42,048 nucleotides of DNA from Pseudomonadota bacterium (lineage in GTDB: Bacteria; Pseudomonadota; Alphaproteobacteria; Rhodospirillales; Casp-alpha2), in NCBI GenBank assembly GCA_027624235.1, contig JAQBYB010000017.1, forward strand, positions 1 through 42,048, in the 5' to 3' direction. The notes below the pieces were generated by a model. That model did no database searches. It was not told the DNA's origin and was given only the letters and a program-made list of their open reading frames with translations. Within the stretch, counting starts at the first letter, position 1, and every line of letters starts with the position of its first letter. Made by a program: the position numbers and the translations under genes. Positions 1 through 8,277 of this stretch are shown here, piece after piece.

Positions 1-144
1 CAGCTCAATTAACGCAATTAAGACAGTGGGTTAAAGGTAATTTGAACTAGTTATCTGGTACAGCCCCAATTTTTATTTGATTTTAAGAGGCTTTACCTAC
101 GTCAGCCTTAACCCCATTGCAGGCCCCCCTTAGCAGAGTGCTCA

Positions 145-657
145 ATGGCAAAACACGGTAGATTTTACCAGTCAATACTTGATGCTGTGTCGAACGGACG
201 ACTTAACCAAACTTTTAGGTCCGCTGATGTCGAGAAAGCGTGTCCCGGATTTGCAAAAAATACTTACACAAATTTTCTCGCCAAGCATGCCCAAGGCAAC
301 TCAAATAATGCTACCGAGCTGTTTCAGCGTATTGAAAGGGGTTTGTATTGTTTGGGTCAATTCCAAGTAAAACGTGACAAGTATATTGAGATTTTAAAAC
401 CTCTTTTTTTGCCTAATGATCCCGTGAGCAACGATATCATCCGGTATTTTGCTTCTTTGCTCAGGGTGCTTGGGATGGTAGATCGGGGGTGGGATCCGTA
501 CGTTGAATCGCGAGCCGTACTTAACGATATAAATGGTTTTTTTAAAGTAGAATTACCAGAAGCAATCTTCCATTACCCCGATCAGACTACTTGGCGGCTA
601 GGGCTTTTACTTTATAGCCATATCGTTCCCATGGACCGATGGCTGGTCATGCACTAA
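145..657 (+). CDS. Hypothetical protein, probably truncated at its C-terminus
   Basis: I do not recognise this 170-residue protein with confidence. The first half (about residues 1-65) is polar and helical and may be a DNA-binding or adaptor domain. The second half (about 75-160) is hydrophobic-helical and contains the strings DINGFFKVELPEA and WRLGLLLYSHIV, which look like the beginning of a longer helical domain. The frame then ends within about ten residues of atypical sequence (PMDRWLVMH), while a different frame with coding character opens across the same bases and runs to 794. The gene therefore looks cut short or frameshifted. There is no convincing Shine-Dalgarno sequence before the ATG. 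Base composition is clearly AT-richer than that of the serC-serA operon that follows, which suggests acquired DNA. No function is proposed. Confidence 0.5.
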   Translation: MAKHGRFYQSILDAVSNGRLNQTFRSADVEKACPGFAKNTYTNFLAKHAQGNSNNATELFQRIERGLYCLGQFQVKRDKYIEILKPLFLPNDPVSNDIIRYFASLLRVLGMVDRGWDPYVESRAVLNDINGFFKVELPEAIFHYPDQTTWRLGLLLYSHIVPMDRWLVMH

Positions 658-794
658 CATTCAAACTGGGCCACTCAAGTGGGGCAGGTCAGTTCAGTCC
701 GCTCGTGGAGCACGATGCCGATCCGGTATACACAAAACTTGAAGGATGCAACGAAGCTCCTATTTGGCCAGTTGAGGGTGTTGAAGATTTCTAA
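639..794 (+). pseudogene. Short coding-like frame overlapping the end of the orphan gene; possible gene remnant
   Basis: From an ATG at 639 a 51-codon frame runs to a TAA at 792-794, in a different phase from the gene at 145-657. It reads sensibly (for example GQFSPLVEHDADPVYTKLEG and IWPVEGVEDF), with ordinary amino-acid composition. It could be the shifted C-terminal end of the upstream gene or the tail of an unrelated decayed gene. No ribosome binding site precedes it and no family was recognised. The following bases up to the serC leader (795-928) hold only T-rich sequence with no gene that I can support. Confidence 0.3.
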
Positions 795-928
795 ATTGTG
801 AACGAAGTGCTCCCAGCATAACTTTGGCTTCTTTTGGGGGACGACCTACGCCCTCCTATTAAATTTCTATTAAATTTTTCTTTTCAGCTTGTTTTTTCCT
901 TTCAAATCAGTATTTTGGCTGTGGGCCA

Positions 929-967
929 CGCCCCCCCAACGGGGCGCGACCTTTCTGTGAGGAAAGG
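929..967 (+). promoter_or_regulatory. serC leader: two consecutive hairpins, the second hiding the Shine-Dalgarno sequence
   Basis: Hairpin one pairs CGCCCC (929-934) with GGGGCG (941-946) around a six-base loop. Hairpin two pairs CCTTTC (950-955) with GAAAGG (962-967) around TGTGAG. Its right arm overlaps the purine-rich ribosome binding site (about 961-969) that lies just upstream of the GTG start at 976. This is what a cis-regulatory leader controlling translation would look like. A conserved 'serC leader' RNA is known upstream of serC-serA in Alphaproteobacteria; whether this element fits that covariance model is inferred from position only. Confidence 0.5.
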
Positions 968-975
968 AGCATATT

Positions 976-2148
976 GTGAACACACCTCAGAAACCGGACA
1001 TCCGTCCGGAAAACCCCTGTTTTTCATCCGGTCCGTGCGCGAAGATTCCCGGTTGGTCCCTGGATCAGCTTTCCGGCGCCTTCGTCGGACGATCGCATCG
1101 CCACGCCATCGGCAAGGCCAAGCTGAAGGACGTCATTACCCGCACCCGCGCCGTTCTCGGCATCCCGGATACGCACCTCATCGGCATCGTGCCGGGCTCC
1201 GACACCGGGGCCATGGAAATGGCGTTGTGGTCGATGCTGGGCGCGCGCGGCGTCGATATGCTGGCATGGGAAAGTTTCGGCGCCACCTGGGCCACCGATG
1301 TCACCAAGCAATTAAAGCTGGACGATGTCCGCGTCCTTGACGCGCCCTATGGCGACCTGCCCGATCTGTCCCAGGTCGACAGCGCGCGGGACGTCGTCTT
1401 TACCTGGAACGGCACGACCTCGGGGGTCCGCGTTCCCAACGCCGACTGGATCGCAACCGAGCGCCAGGGGCTGACGTTTTGCGACGCCACCTCGGCCGTC
1501 TTCGCCATGGATCTGGTGTGGGACAAGTTGGATATTACGACCTGGTCGTGGCAGAAGCTGATGGGCGGCGAAGGCGGCCACGGCATGATCGTCCTCAGCC
1601 CGCGCGCCGTTGAACGGCTGGAAAGTTATACGCCGCCCTGGCCGCTGCCGAAGGTCTTCCGGCTGACCAAGGACGGCAAGGTCATGCGGGACGTTTTCGA
1701 AGGCATCACCATCAACACGCCGTCGATGCTGTGCGTCGAGGATGCCTTGAACTGTCTTCAATGGATCGAAGCCGCCGGCGGACTCAAGGGCATGCTGGCG
1801 CGGGTCGAGGCCAATGCGGCCGCCACGTTCGCTTGGGCCGAGGCGGCGCCCTGGATTGAATTCCTGGCGCGTGATCCGGCCTCGCGCTCGACCACCTCGA
1901 TCTGCCTGATCGTCGCCGACCCGTGGCTGCAAACCCAGGATGACGATTTCAAGGCCGGTATCGGTAAGCGCATCGCCGATCTTCTCGATAAGGAAGGCGC
2001 CGCCTATGACATCAAGCACTATGTATCGGCGCCGCCGGGGCTGCGCATCTGGAACGGGATGACGGTGGAAACGTCCGACCTGGAAGCCCTGTTCCCGTGG
2101 CTGGATTGGGCCTGGGCGACGATTAAGGCGGAAGGAGACGGGGCATGA
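976..2148 (+). CDS. serC: Phosphoserine aminotransferase
   Basis: This 390-residue PLP enzyme converts 3-phosphohydroxypyruvate and glutamate to phosphoserine and 2-oxoglutarate, the second step of serine synthesis in the cytoplasm. The N-terminus (PENPCFSSGPCAKIPGWS) and the region around WSWQKLMGGEGGHG, which carries the candidate Schiff-base lysine, fit the alphaproteobacterial SerC type rather than the shorter E. coli type. The start is GTG at 976, chosen because AGGAAAGGAG lies seven bases or so upstream. The stop overlaps the ATG of serA by four bases (ATGA), so the two are translationally coupled. Regulation is probably through the two-hairpin leader immediately upstream. The enzyme is the natural partner of SerA, and nothing looks damaged. 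Confidence 0.93.
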   Translation: MNTPQKPDIRPENPCFSSGPCAKIPGWSLDQLSGAFVGRSHRHAIGKAKLKDVITRTRAVLGIPDTHLIGIVPGSDTGAMEMALWSMLGARGVDMLAWESFGATWATDVTKQLKLDDVRVLDAPYGDLPDLSQVDSARDVVFTWNGTTSGVRVPNADWIATERQGLTFCDATSAVFAMDLVWDKLDITTWSWQKLMGGEGGHGMIVLSPRAVERLESYTPPWPLPKVFRLTKDGKVMRDVFEGITINTPSMLCVEDALNCLQWIEAAGGLKGMLARVEANAAATFAWAEAAPWIEFLARDPASRSTTSICLIVADPWLQTQDDDFKAGIGKRIADLLDKEGAAYDIKHYVSAPPGLRIWNGMTVETSDLEALFPWLDWAWATIKAEGDGA

Positions 2149-3719
2149 GCAAAGTCCTGATTGCCGACAAGATGAGCCCGCTCGCCGAGGAATGCCTGAA
2201 ACAGGCCGGCATCAAGGTCGATGTCATCACCGGTCTGGACCGGGACGGGCTTTGCGACATCATCGGCGACTATGACGGGCTGGTGGTGCGCTCGTCGACC
2301 AAGGCGACGGCGAAAGTGATCGAGGCGGCGACCAACCTCAAGGTCATCGGCCGCGCCGGGATCGGCGTCGATAACATTGATGTCGAGGCCGCCACCGCCA
2401 AGGGCATCGTCGTCATGAACACGCCGTTCGGCAATTCCATCACCACCGCCGAGCACGCGATTTCCCTGATGCTGGCGTTGGCCCGGCAAATCCCCCAGGC
2501 CAACGCCTCCACCCACGCCGGCAAGTGGGAAAAATCCCGGTTCATGGGGGTTGAGGTGATGGCCAAGACGCTCGGCATCATCGGCTGCGGCAACATCGGC
2601 TCGATCGTCGCCGACCGCGCCCAGGGCCTGAAGATGAAGGTCGTCGCCTATGATCCGTTCCTGACCCCGGAACGGGCCGATGCCATCGGCGTTGAAAAGG
2701 TCGAATTGCCGGAATTGTTCAAACGCGCCGATTTCATCAGTCTGCATACGCCGTTGACCGACGCCACCCGCGACATCATCAACGCGCGGTCGATCAAGAA
2801 AATGAAAAAAGGCGTGCGGATCATCAACTGCGCCCGCGGCGGCCTGATCGTCGAAGACGACCTCAAGCAGGCCCTGGATAGCGGTGATGTCGCCGGCGCC
2901 GCGCTCGACGTGTTCGCACACGAGCCGGCCGAGGATAATCCGCTGTTCGGCATGGACAATGTCATCGCCACCCCACACCTGGGCGCGGCAACGACGGAAG
3001 CCCAGGAAAAAGTGGCCCAGCAGATCGCCGAACAGATCGCCGATTTCTTGACCACGGGGGCCATCGCCAATGCGCTCAATATGGCGTCGGTGTCGGCGGA
3101 GGAAGCGCCCCGGCTCAAGCCCTATATGGTGCTGGCCCAGCAATTGGGCAGCTTCGCCGGCCAGGCGACACAATCGGCAATCAAGGAGGTCACCATCGCC
3201 TATGAAGGGTTGTGCGGGGAACTGAATTGCCGGCCATTGACGGCGGTGGTTTTGCAAGGGTTGCTGTCGCCGCAGATGGAAGATGTCAACATGGTCAACG
3301 CGCCGTCCATCGCCAAGGAACGCGATATCCGCGTCAGTGAGGTGCGCTCCGATGAAGCCGGCGCCTTTCAGACGTTGATTACGTTAACGGTGACCACCGA
3401 AACCCAGACCCGATCCATCGCCGGCACGTTGTTCAACGAAGAACCGCGCATGGTTAAAATCAAGGGCATCCCCATCGACGCCAAGCTGGGACCGAACATG
3501 ATCTATATCACCAACGAGGATAAGCCCGGCATTATCGGCGCTGTCGGCTCCATCCTGGGCGACGCCGGCGTCAACATCGCGACCTTCCACCTTGGCCGTT
3601 CCGCGCAGGGCGGCGACGCCATTGCCCTGATCGAGATCGACGGCGCACCCGAGCCTGGGCTGCTGGAAAAGATTACCGCGCTGCCGCACGTGGTGACGAC
3701 GGTGGCGATGAAGTTTTAG
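2145..3719 (+). CDS. serA: D-3-phosphoglycerate dehydrogenase, long form
   Basis: This 524-residue enzyme oxidises 3-phosphoglycerate to 3-phosphohydroxypyruvate with NAD+, the committing step of serine synthesis. The N-terminal part starts MSKVLIADKMSPLAEECL. The Rossmann motif GIIGCGNIGS follows at about residues 144-153, and the catalytic-domain signatures INCARGGLIVEDD and TPHLGAATTEAQ come later. After about residue 320 the sequence continues through an intervening domain to a C-terminal ACT domain (around MIYITNEDKPGIIGAVG), the usual site of serine feedback inhibition in this long class. Its ATG overlaps the serC stop, so the pair forms one operon. The gene ends 18 bases from a convergent small gene, with no strong terminator visible between them. 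Confidence 0.95.
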   Translation: MSKVLIADKMSPLAEECLKQAGIKVDVITGLDRDGLCDIIGDYDGLVVRSSTKATAKVIEAATNLKVIGRAGIGVDNIDVEAATAKGIVVMNTPFGNSITTAEHAISLMLALARQIPQANASTHAGKWEKSRFMGVEVMAKTLGIIGCGNIGSIVADRAQGLKMKVVAYDPFLTPERADAIGVEKVELPELFKRADFISLHTPLTDATRDIINARSIKKMKKGVRIINCARGGLIVEDDLKQALDSGDVAGAALDVFAHEPAEDNPLFGMDNVIATPHLGAATTEAQEKVAQQIAEQIADFLTTGAIANALNMASVSAEEAPRLKPYMVLAQQLGSFAGQATQSAIKEVTIAYEGLCGELNCRPLTAVVLQGLLSPQMEDVNMVNAPSIAKERDIRVSEVRSDEAGAFQTLITLTVTTETQTRSIAGTLFNEEPRMVKIKGIPIDAKLGPNMIYITNEDKPGIIGAVGSILGDAGVNIATFHLGRSAQGGDAIALIEIDGAPEPGLLEKITALPHVVTTVAMKF

Positions 3720-3737
3720 GGACGGTGGGGGAAGGCC

Positions 3738-4067
3738 TCAGTCGCCCAGAACCTTGCGGCGTTCCTCGTACTCCTTGGTCGTCATTTCGCCGCGGGCATA
3801 GCGTTCCTTGAGGATATCCTGCGGCGATTTCCCGGTCGGGGCGGATTGGCCACCGCCCACCCAGCGCACGACCAGGACGACAATAGCGACGATGATGGCG
3901 ACGACGAGGATCATCATCACCGGGCCGTAAAACCCATGGCCGCCGCCCCACATATAGCCGCCACCGTAGTGGCGGAAACCCTCACCCGCACTGTCGGCCC
4001 AAGCCATTGCCGGCGTCAACATGGCCGTGGCGAACGCGTATAGGGGAGCAAAAATTCCATTCTTCAT
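3738..4067 (-). CDS. SHOCT domain membrane protein
   Basis: This 109-residue protein has an N-terminal hydrophobic segment with AMAWA that could be a signal peptide (residues 1-25). A Gly/Tyr/His-rich stretch (YGGGYMWGGGHGFYG) and one strong transmembrane helix (about 47-70) follow. The C-terminal SHOCT motif (DILKERYARGEMTTKEYEER) spans about residues 83-102. SHOCT is a short oligomerisation-type domain found at the ends of many small membrane proteins, and its biochemical role here is unknown. The gene is divergent from the aldehyde oxidoreductase operon and shares its upstream region, including an FNR-like site, so the two may respond to the same signal. The start ATG at 4067 is preceded by AAGGTTC-type sequence, a weak ribosome binding site. 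Confidence 0.75.
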   Translation of the reverse strand: MKNGIFAPLYAFATAMLTPAMAWADSAGEGFRHYGGGYMWGGGHGFYGPVMMILVVAIIVAIVVLVVRWVGGGQSAPTGKSPQDILKERYARGEMTTKEYEERRKVLGD

Positions 4068-4145
4068 GTTGAACCTTCCAAAAGTTGAACCTTCCTTGAG
4101 AGGATTTCCTTGTCTCGTACAGTACTTGTAAGGATGGGAATTACG

Positions 4146-4187
4146 TTGACCAAAATCAAGGAAGACCCATAAAAAAAGAGTTTTAAT
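4146..4187 (+). promoter_or_regulatory. FNR/Anr-type box with a correctly placed -10 element, upstream of the aor operon
   Basis: TTGACCAAAATCAA at 4146-4159 differs from the FNR consensus TTGAT-N4-ATCAA at one position. TTTAAT at 4182-4187 is a plausible -10 element. Taking transcription to start about seven bases after it (near 4194), the box is centred at about -41.5, the position of a class II FNR-activated promoter. This points to induction of the downstream oxidoreductase genes when oxygen is low. The site could also act on the divergent SHOCT gene, but no equally good -10 lies on that side. The implied leader to the GTG at 4363 is about 170 bases and contains an inverted repeat (4190-4196 with 4243-4249). 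Confidence 0.55.
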
Positions 4188-4362
4188 GGCTTGCCTTTCA
4201 GGTGTTAAGATTAAGCAAGCTCGCGGCGATAAACGAACGGGCAGGCAAGGGAGGGCTGGCGGTTCATCTGCTGCTGTTTCGGTGCGTCAGGCGCTCCGGC
4301 TTTTCCTCTTTGTGGTTGGCATCTGTCCGCGGGCCCGGATTTTTTGGGGAGGATCGACAGGC

Positions 4363-4845
4363 GTGGAAAAAGTACTGCTGATGGACGCCAAGGCCTGTAC
4401 CGGTTGCATGCAGTGCGAAATGGCCTGCAGTTACCAGACCGAGGGCGCCTTCAACCCGTCCAAGTCGCGGATCAAGGTGTTCGAGTTCAAGGAACAAAGC
4501 CTGTTTGTTCCCTACACCTGCACCCAATGTGCCGAGGCCTGGTGCATGAAGGTGTGTCCGGTTGATGCCATTAGCGTCGATGATAATACCGGCGCCAAGA
4601 TCGTCAGCAACGACGTCTGCGTCGGCTGCAAGGTCTGCACCATCGCGTGCCCGTTCGGCACCATCAATTACAATGCCGACACCGGAAAAGTCCTCAAATG
4701 CGACCTCTGTGGCGGCGACCCGGCGTGCGTTAAAATCTGCCCGACGACGGCGCTTAGCTTCGTCGAGGCGGGTAAGGAGGGGCTGGGTAAAATGCGAGAA
4801 TGGGCGGCAAAAACGGAAGCCAGTTTACAAACGACACAATCATAA
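4363..4845 (+). CDS. aorA: Polyferredoxin subunit of aldehyde oxidoreductase (AorA-like)
   Basis: This 160-residue iron-sulfur protein has sixteen cysteines in four groups: CTGCMQCEMAC (12-22), CTQCAEAWCMKVC (53-65), CVGCKVCTIAC (86-96) and CDLCGGDPACVKIC (113-126). That pattern predicts four [4Fe-4S] clusters in a HycB/DmsB-like electron-transfer fold. It probably passes electrons between the tungsten subunit and the FAD subunit, as AorA does in the Aromatoleum aromaticum enzyme; its size also matches. The start is GTG at 4363, with GGGGAGGA nine bases upstream. A longer in-frame reading from 4186 would add 59 residues that lack family character and would run through the leader. It is the first gene of the operon and ends 22 bases before the tungsten subunit. 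Confidence 0.85.
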   Translation: MEKVLLMDAKACTGCMQCEMACSYQTEGAFNPSKSRIKVFEFKEQSLFVPYTCTQCAEAWCMKVCPVDAISVDDNTGAKIVSNDVCVGCKVCTIACPFGTINYNADTGKVLKCDLCGGDPACVKICPTTALSFVEAGKEGLGKMREWAAKTEASLQTTQS

Positions 4846-4867
4846 GAGTTACTAGGGAGATTTTGAT

Positions 4868-6715
4868 ATGTCTTGGACCGGAAAAATACTGCGCGTTAAT
4901 TTGAGCAAAGGCACCTGTGAGAGTGAGCCGTTGAACATGGAATGGGCGAAACAGTACCTGGGCCAACGGGGATTGGCGACCAAGTACCTTGTCGAGGAAA
5001 CCGACCCCAAGGTCGATCCGTTATCGCCGGGCAATAAAATGATCATGGCGACGGGGCCGTTGACCGGCACCATCGCGCCGACCGGCGGGCGGTATTCCGT
5101 GGTTACCAAGGGCGCGTTGACCGGCGCCATCGCGTGTTCAAACTCCGGCGGTTTCTTCGGCGCCGAGCTCAAAAACGCCGGTTGGGACATGATTATTTTC
5201 GAGGGCAAATCCGATAAGCCGGTCTATTTGAACGTCGTCAACGAAAAGGCCGAGCTCCTTGATGCCGGCCACCTTTGGGGTAAATCGGTGTGGGAAACCG
5301 AGGACATGATTCGCGAAAGCGGCGGTGACAATGATGTCCGCATCGCCTCCATCGGCAAGGCCGGGGAAAACCAGCTTCTGTTGGCCTGTATCGTCAACGA
5401 CAAGGATCGCGCCGCCGGACGGTCCGGCGTCGGCGCCGTGATGGGGTCGAAGAACCTGAAGGCGGTTTGCCTGCGCGGCACCTTGGGCGTCAAGGTCAGG
5501 GACGGCATGGAATTCATGCAAGCCACCAACGCGGCTCGGAAAATCCTTGCCGATAACGCGGTCACCGGCGAGGGGCTGCCCACCTACGGCACCCAGGTGC
5601 TGATGAACGTCATTAATGAGTCCGGCGCGCTGCCGACCCGCAACTCCGGTGATGTCCAATTTGAGGGCGCATCGAAAATCGGCGGCGAGGCCATGCATGA
5701 GATCCGGAAATCCGACGGCAAGGCCAATCTGGTTTCCAACAGCGCCTGTTTCTCGTGCCCGATTTCATGCGCGCGGATTTCGCAGATCGATCCCGAGCAC
5801 TTCACCGTCAAAGGCAAGCCGAAATATCAGAAACCCTCGGGCGGGCTGGAGTATGAGAGTGCCTGGAGCCTGGGCGCCGCTACCGGCGTCGATGACCTGG
5901 AGGCGTTGACCTATTGCAACTTCGTCTGCAACGAGCAGGGGTTCGATCCGATCTCGTTCGGCTCCACCGTCGCCGCCGCCATGGAAATGTATGAAAGCGG
6001 CAAGATCACGGATAAGGAAACCGGCGGTATCGCGCTCAAATTCGGCTCCACCGAAGCCCTGGTGCAGATTATCGAAGCGACGGCCATGGGCGAAGGGTTC
6101 GGTCTTGATATCGGCATGGGCTCGAAGCGTTTGTGTGACAAGTACGATAATCCGGAAGCGTCGATGACGGTCAAGGGCCAGGAATTCCCGGCCTACGATC
6201 CGCGCGGCATTCAGGGCATGGGGCTGGCCTATGCCACCTCCAACCGTGGCGCGTGCCACCTGCGCGGCTACACCGTGGCGTCGGAAGTCCTCGGAATTCC
6301 CGAGAAGACCGATCCGCTGGTCACTGACGGCAAGGCCGGCCTGGTCAAGGCGTTTCAGGATGCGACCGCGGCGGTCGATTCATCGGGCACCTGTGTCTTC
6401 ACCACCTTCGCGCTGACTCTGGACGATATCGCGCCACAGATCGCGGCGGCGTGCGAAGGCGATTGGACGGCGGATAAGCTGGTCGAAATCGGCGAGCGGA
6501 TCTGGAACATGGAACGCCAGTACAACCTGGATGCGGGTTTCACCGGCAAGGATGACATGTTGCCGAAACGCCTGTTGAAGGACGCGGCCAAGACCGGCCC
6601 GGCGAAAGGGTTGACCAGCGGCCTCGATAAGATGCTGCCGGAATACTATGAACTCCGTGGCTGGAGCGCCGATGGCGTGCCTTCGGACGACACCAAGAAC
6701 CGGCTGGCGCTCTGA
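4868..6715 (+). CDS. aorB: Tungsten-containing aldehyde:ferredoxin oxidoreductase, catalytic subunit
   Basis: This 615-residue cytoplasmic enzyme oxidises aldehydes to carboxylic acids, or runs in reverse at low potential, using a tungsten bis-pyranopterin cofactor. It can be followed end to end against the remembered Pyrococcus AOR. Matching regions include GKILRVNLSKG at the N-terminus, GPLTGTIAPTGGRYSVVTKG, CSNSGGFFGAELKNAGWD and AAGRSGVGAVMGSKNLKA. The four [4Fe-4S] ligands are present: C294, C297 and C301 (CFSCPISC) and C509 (DSSGTC). The ATG at 4868 follows AGGGAG. Substrate cannot be read from sequence. Neighbouring genes give it an FeS subunit, a flavin subunit and a MoaD-like protein, as in bacterial AorABC rather than the single-subunit archaeal enzymes. 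No break or missing ligand is visible. Confidence 0.92.
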   Translation: MSWTGKILRVNLSKGTCESEPLNMEWAKQYLGQRGLATKYLVEETDPKVDPLSPGNKMIMATGPLTGTIAPTGGRYSVVTKGALTGAIACSNSGGFFGAELKNAGWDMIIFEGKSDKPVYLNVVNEKAELLDAGHLWGKSVWETEDMIRESGGDNDVRIASIGKAGENQLLLACIVNDKDRAAGRSGVGAVMGSKNLKAVCLRGTLGVKVRDGMEFMQATNAARKILADNAVTGEGLPTYGTQVLMNVINESGALPTRNSGDVQFEGASKIGGEAMHEIRKSDGKANLVSNSACFSCPISCARISQIDPEHFTVKGKPKYQKPSGGLEYESAWSLGAATGVDDLEALTYCNFVCNEQGFDPISFGSTVAAAMEMYESGKITDKETGGIALKFGSTEALVQIIEATAMGEGFGLDIGMGSKRLCDKYDNPEASMTVKGQEFPAYDPRGIQGMGLAYATSNRGACHLRGYTVASEVLGIPEKTDPLVTDGKAGLVKAFQDATAAVDSSGTCVFTTFALTLDDIAPQIAAACEGDWTADKLVEIGERIWNMERQYNLDAGFTGKDDMLPKRLLKDAAKTGPAKGLTSGLDKMLPEYYELRGWSADGVPSDDTKNRLAL

Positions 6716-6754
6716 GTAGAAGGGGGTCGGCCTCCTGGCCAGGAAGTTGATGCC

Positions 6755-8002
6755 ATGAAGTATATCATCGCCGGCGCCGGTCCGGCGGGGGTGGTCGCTG
6801 CCGAAACGCTGAGAAATGCCTCTGCCGAGGCCGATATCATGCTGATCGGTGACGAGCCGGAGCCGCCGTACGGGCGGATGGCGCTGCCCTATTTCATGGT
6901 CGGCGACATCGACGAGGCCGGCACCCATCTGCGCAAGGCACAGGACCACTATGAGGGCCTCAATATCCAGGTTGTGCGAGACCGGGTTGCCGGGGTGTCC
7001 GCGGAAAAGCGTGAAGTGACCCTGGCCGGCGGCGGCGTCGAGTCCTTCGACGGGCTGTTGATCGCCACCGGGGCGTCGCCGGTTAAGCCCCCGGTCGATG
7101 GCCTGGAGCTGCCCGGTGTGCATCACTGCTGGACCCTGGAAGACGCCCGCAATATTGCCGCCCGGGCCGGGGATGGCGCCTCCGTGGTCCTGATCGGGGC
7201 CGGTTTTATCGCCTGTATCATTTTGGAAAGCCTGCTCCGGCGCGGCGTCACCCTAACCGTGATCGAGCGCGAATCGCGCATGGTCTCGCACATGATGGAC
7301 GACACCGCCGCTGATATGCTCAAACGCTGGTGCGAGGCCAAGGGCGTCATCATCAAGACCGCGACCCAGGTCAGCAGGATCGAGGACGCGGGCGGCGGCG
7401 GTCTGACGGTTCATCTGGATAACGGCGGTCCGGTTGCGGCGGCGTTGGTGGTGGTTGCCACCGGGGCCCGTTCCAACACCGGGTTCCTGGACGGCGGTGG
7501 GGTTAAGATCGAGGACGGGATTGTTGTCGATGAATTCCTGAAGTCGACCGTCGACGGTATTTATGCCGCCGGGGACTGCGCCCAAGGCCCGGACTGGTCC
7601 GGCGGTTGGGCGGTGCACGGCATTCAGCCGACCGCCGCCGATCATGGCCGCGTCGCCGCCATCAACATGGCCGGCGGCAACGCGCCTTTTAAGGGCAGTC
7701 TGTCGATGAACGTGCTGGACACGGCCGGGTTGATCTCGACATCCTTCGGCCGCTGGCAGGGCGTCGATGGCGGCGAATTTGCCCAGTCCGTCGTCGAAAA
7801 GGACTTCCGTTACATCCGCCTGGCGTTTGAAGCCGATCGCCTGATCGGCGCATTGACCCTGGGCCGCACCCAGCATGTCGGGGTGTTGCGCGGCCTGATC
7901 CAGACCCCCGTTCATCTCGGCGAATGGAAAGAAAAGCTGATCGCCGATCCCACCTTGATCATGGAGGCCTATTTGGCCAAGGCCGGCGGGGCGAGGGTTT
8001 AA
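6755..8002 (+). CDS. aorC: FAD-dependent NAD(P)H oxidoreductase subunit (AorC-like)
   Basis: This 415-residue pyridine-nucleotide-disulfide-type flavoprotein has an N-terminal FAD-binding GAGPAG (7-12), a second nucleotide-binding motif GAGF (148-151) for NAD(H), and the FAD-contacting YAAGDCAQ (270-277). By analogy with AorC it would let the tungsten enzyme use NAD+ as electron acceptor, through the polyferredoxin subunit. Size (about 45 kDa by length) and gene order both fit that role. The ATG at 6755 is preceded by AGGAAG. The gap from aorB is only 39 bases and the next gene starts 10 bases after the stop. The redox-active CxxxxC pair of disulfide reductases is not seen, as expected for an electron-transfer flavoprotein of the nitrite reductase/rubredoxin reductase-like group. 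Confidence 0.82.
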   Translation: MKYIIAGAGPAGVVAAETLRNASAEADIMLIGDEPEPPYGRMALPYFMVGDIDEAGTHLRKAQDHYEGLNIQVVRDRVAGVSAEKREVTLAGGGVESFDGLLIATGASPVKPPVDGLELPGVHHCWTLEDARNIAARAGDGASVVLIGAGFIACIILESLLRRGVTLTVIERESRMVSHMMDDTAADMLKRWCEAKGVIIKTATQVSRIEDAGGGGLTVHLDNGGPVAAALVVVATGARSNTGFLDGGGVKIEDGIVVDEFLKSTVDGIYAAGDCAQGPDWSGGWAVHGIQPTAADHGRVAAINMAGGNAPFKGSLSMNVLDTAGLISTSFGRWQGVDGGEFAQSVVEKDFRYIRLAFEADRLIGALTLGRTQHVGVLRGLIQTPVHLGEWKEKLIADPTLIMEAYLAKAGGARV

Positions 8003-8012
8003 GGCGGGGCGC

Positions 8013-8276
8013 ATGAAAATCCGGATCAAGCTTTTCGCCTCTCTCGGAAAATACATTCCGAAAGGCACCGCCGTCGGCCCGACCGGCAACGAAGCCGATA
8101 TGGTGGCCGCCGACGGCGCCACCATTTCCGCTATCATCGGCCGTCTCGATCTGCCCGTCGAATTTTGCCATCTGGTGCTGGTCAACGGCTATTTCATCGC
8201 GCCGTCGGAGCGCGGCGGTCATGTCCTGATCGAAGGCGACGACCTGGCGATTTGGCCACCCGTCGCCGGAGGCTAA
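8013..8276 (+). CDS. MoaD/ThiS-like sulfur carrier, aor-associated
   Basis: This is an 87-residue beta-grasp protein. It begins MKIRIKLFASLGKYIPKG, the usual first strand and helix of MoaD, and ends in the diglycine VAGG needed for C-terminal activation and thiocarboxylation. MoaD supplies sulfur for molybdopterin. Copies inside aldehyde oxidoreductase operons are thought to serve tungstopterin synthesis or insertion for that enzyme. It lies 10 bases after aorC and is followed after one base by the next gene, so it is almost certainly co-transcribed. No MoaE, MoeB or tungstate transporter gene is present in this window, so those must be encoded elsewhere if this protein works in cofactor synthesis. 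Confidence 0.8.
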   Translation: MKIRIKLFASLGKYIPKGTAVGPTGNEADMVAADGATISAIIGRLDLPVEFCHLVLVNGYFIAPSERGGHVLIEGDDLAIWPPVAGG

Positions 8277-8277
8277 G

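Noticed and set aside
2019-3257. Long open frame on the minus strand
   Set aside because: It lies entirely opposite serC/serA, has a composition typical of GC-rich shadow frames (Arg, Gly, His, Asp runs) and no family features.
4186-4362. 59-residue N-terminal extension of the polyferredoxin
   Set aside because: It has no ribosome binding site, is non-conserved in character, and covers the promoter and leader. The GTG at 4363 has GGGGAGGA at nine bases.
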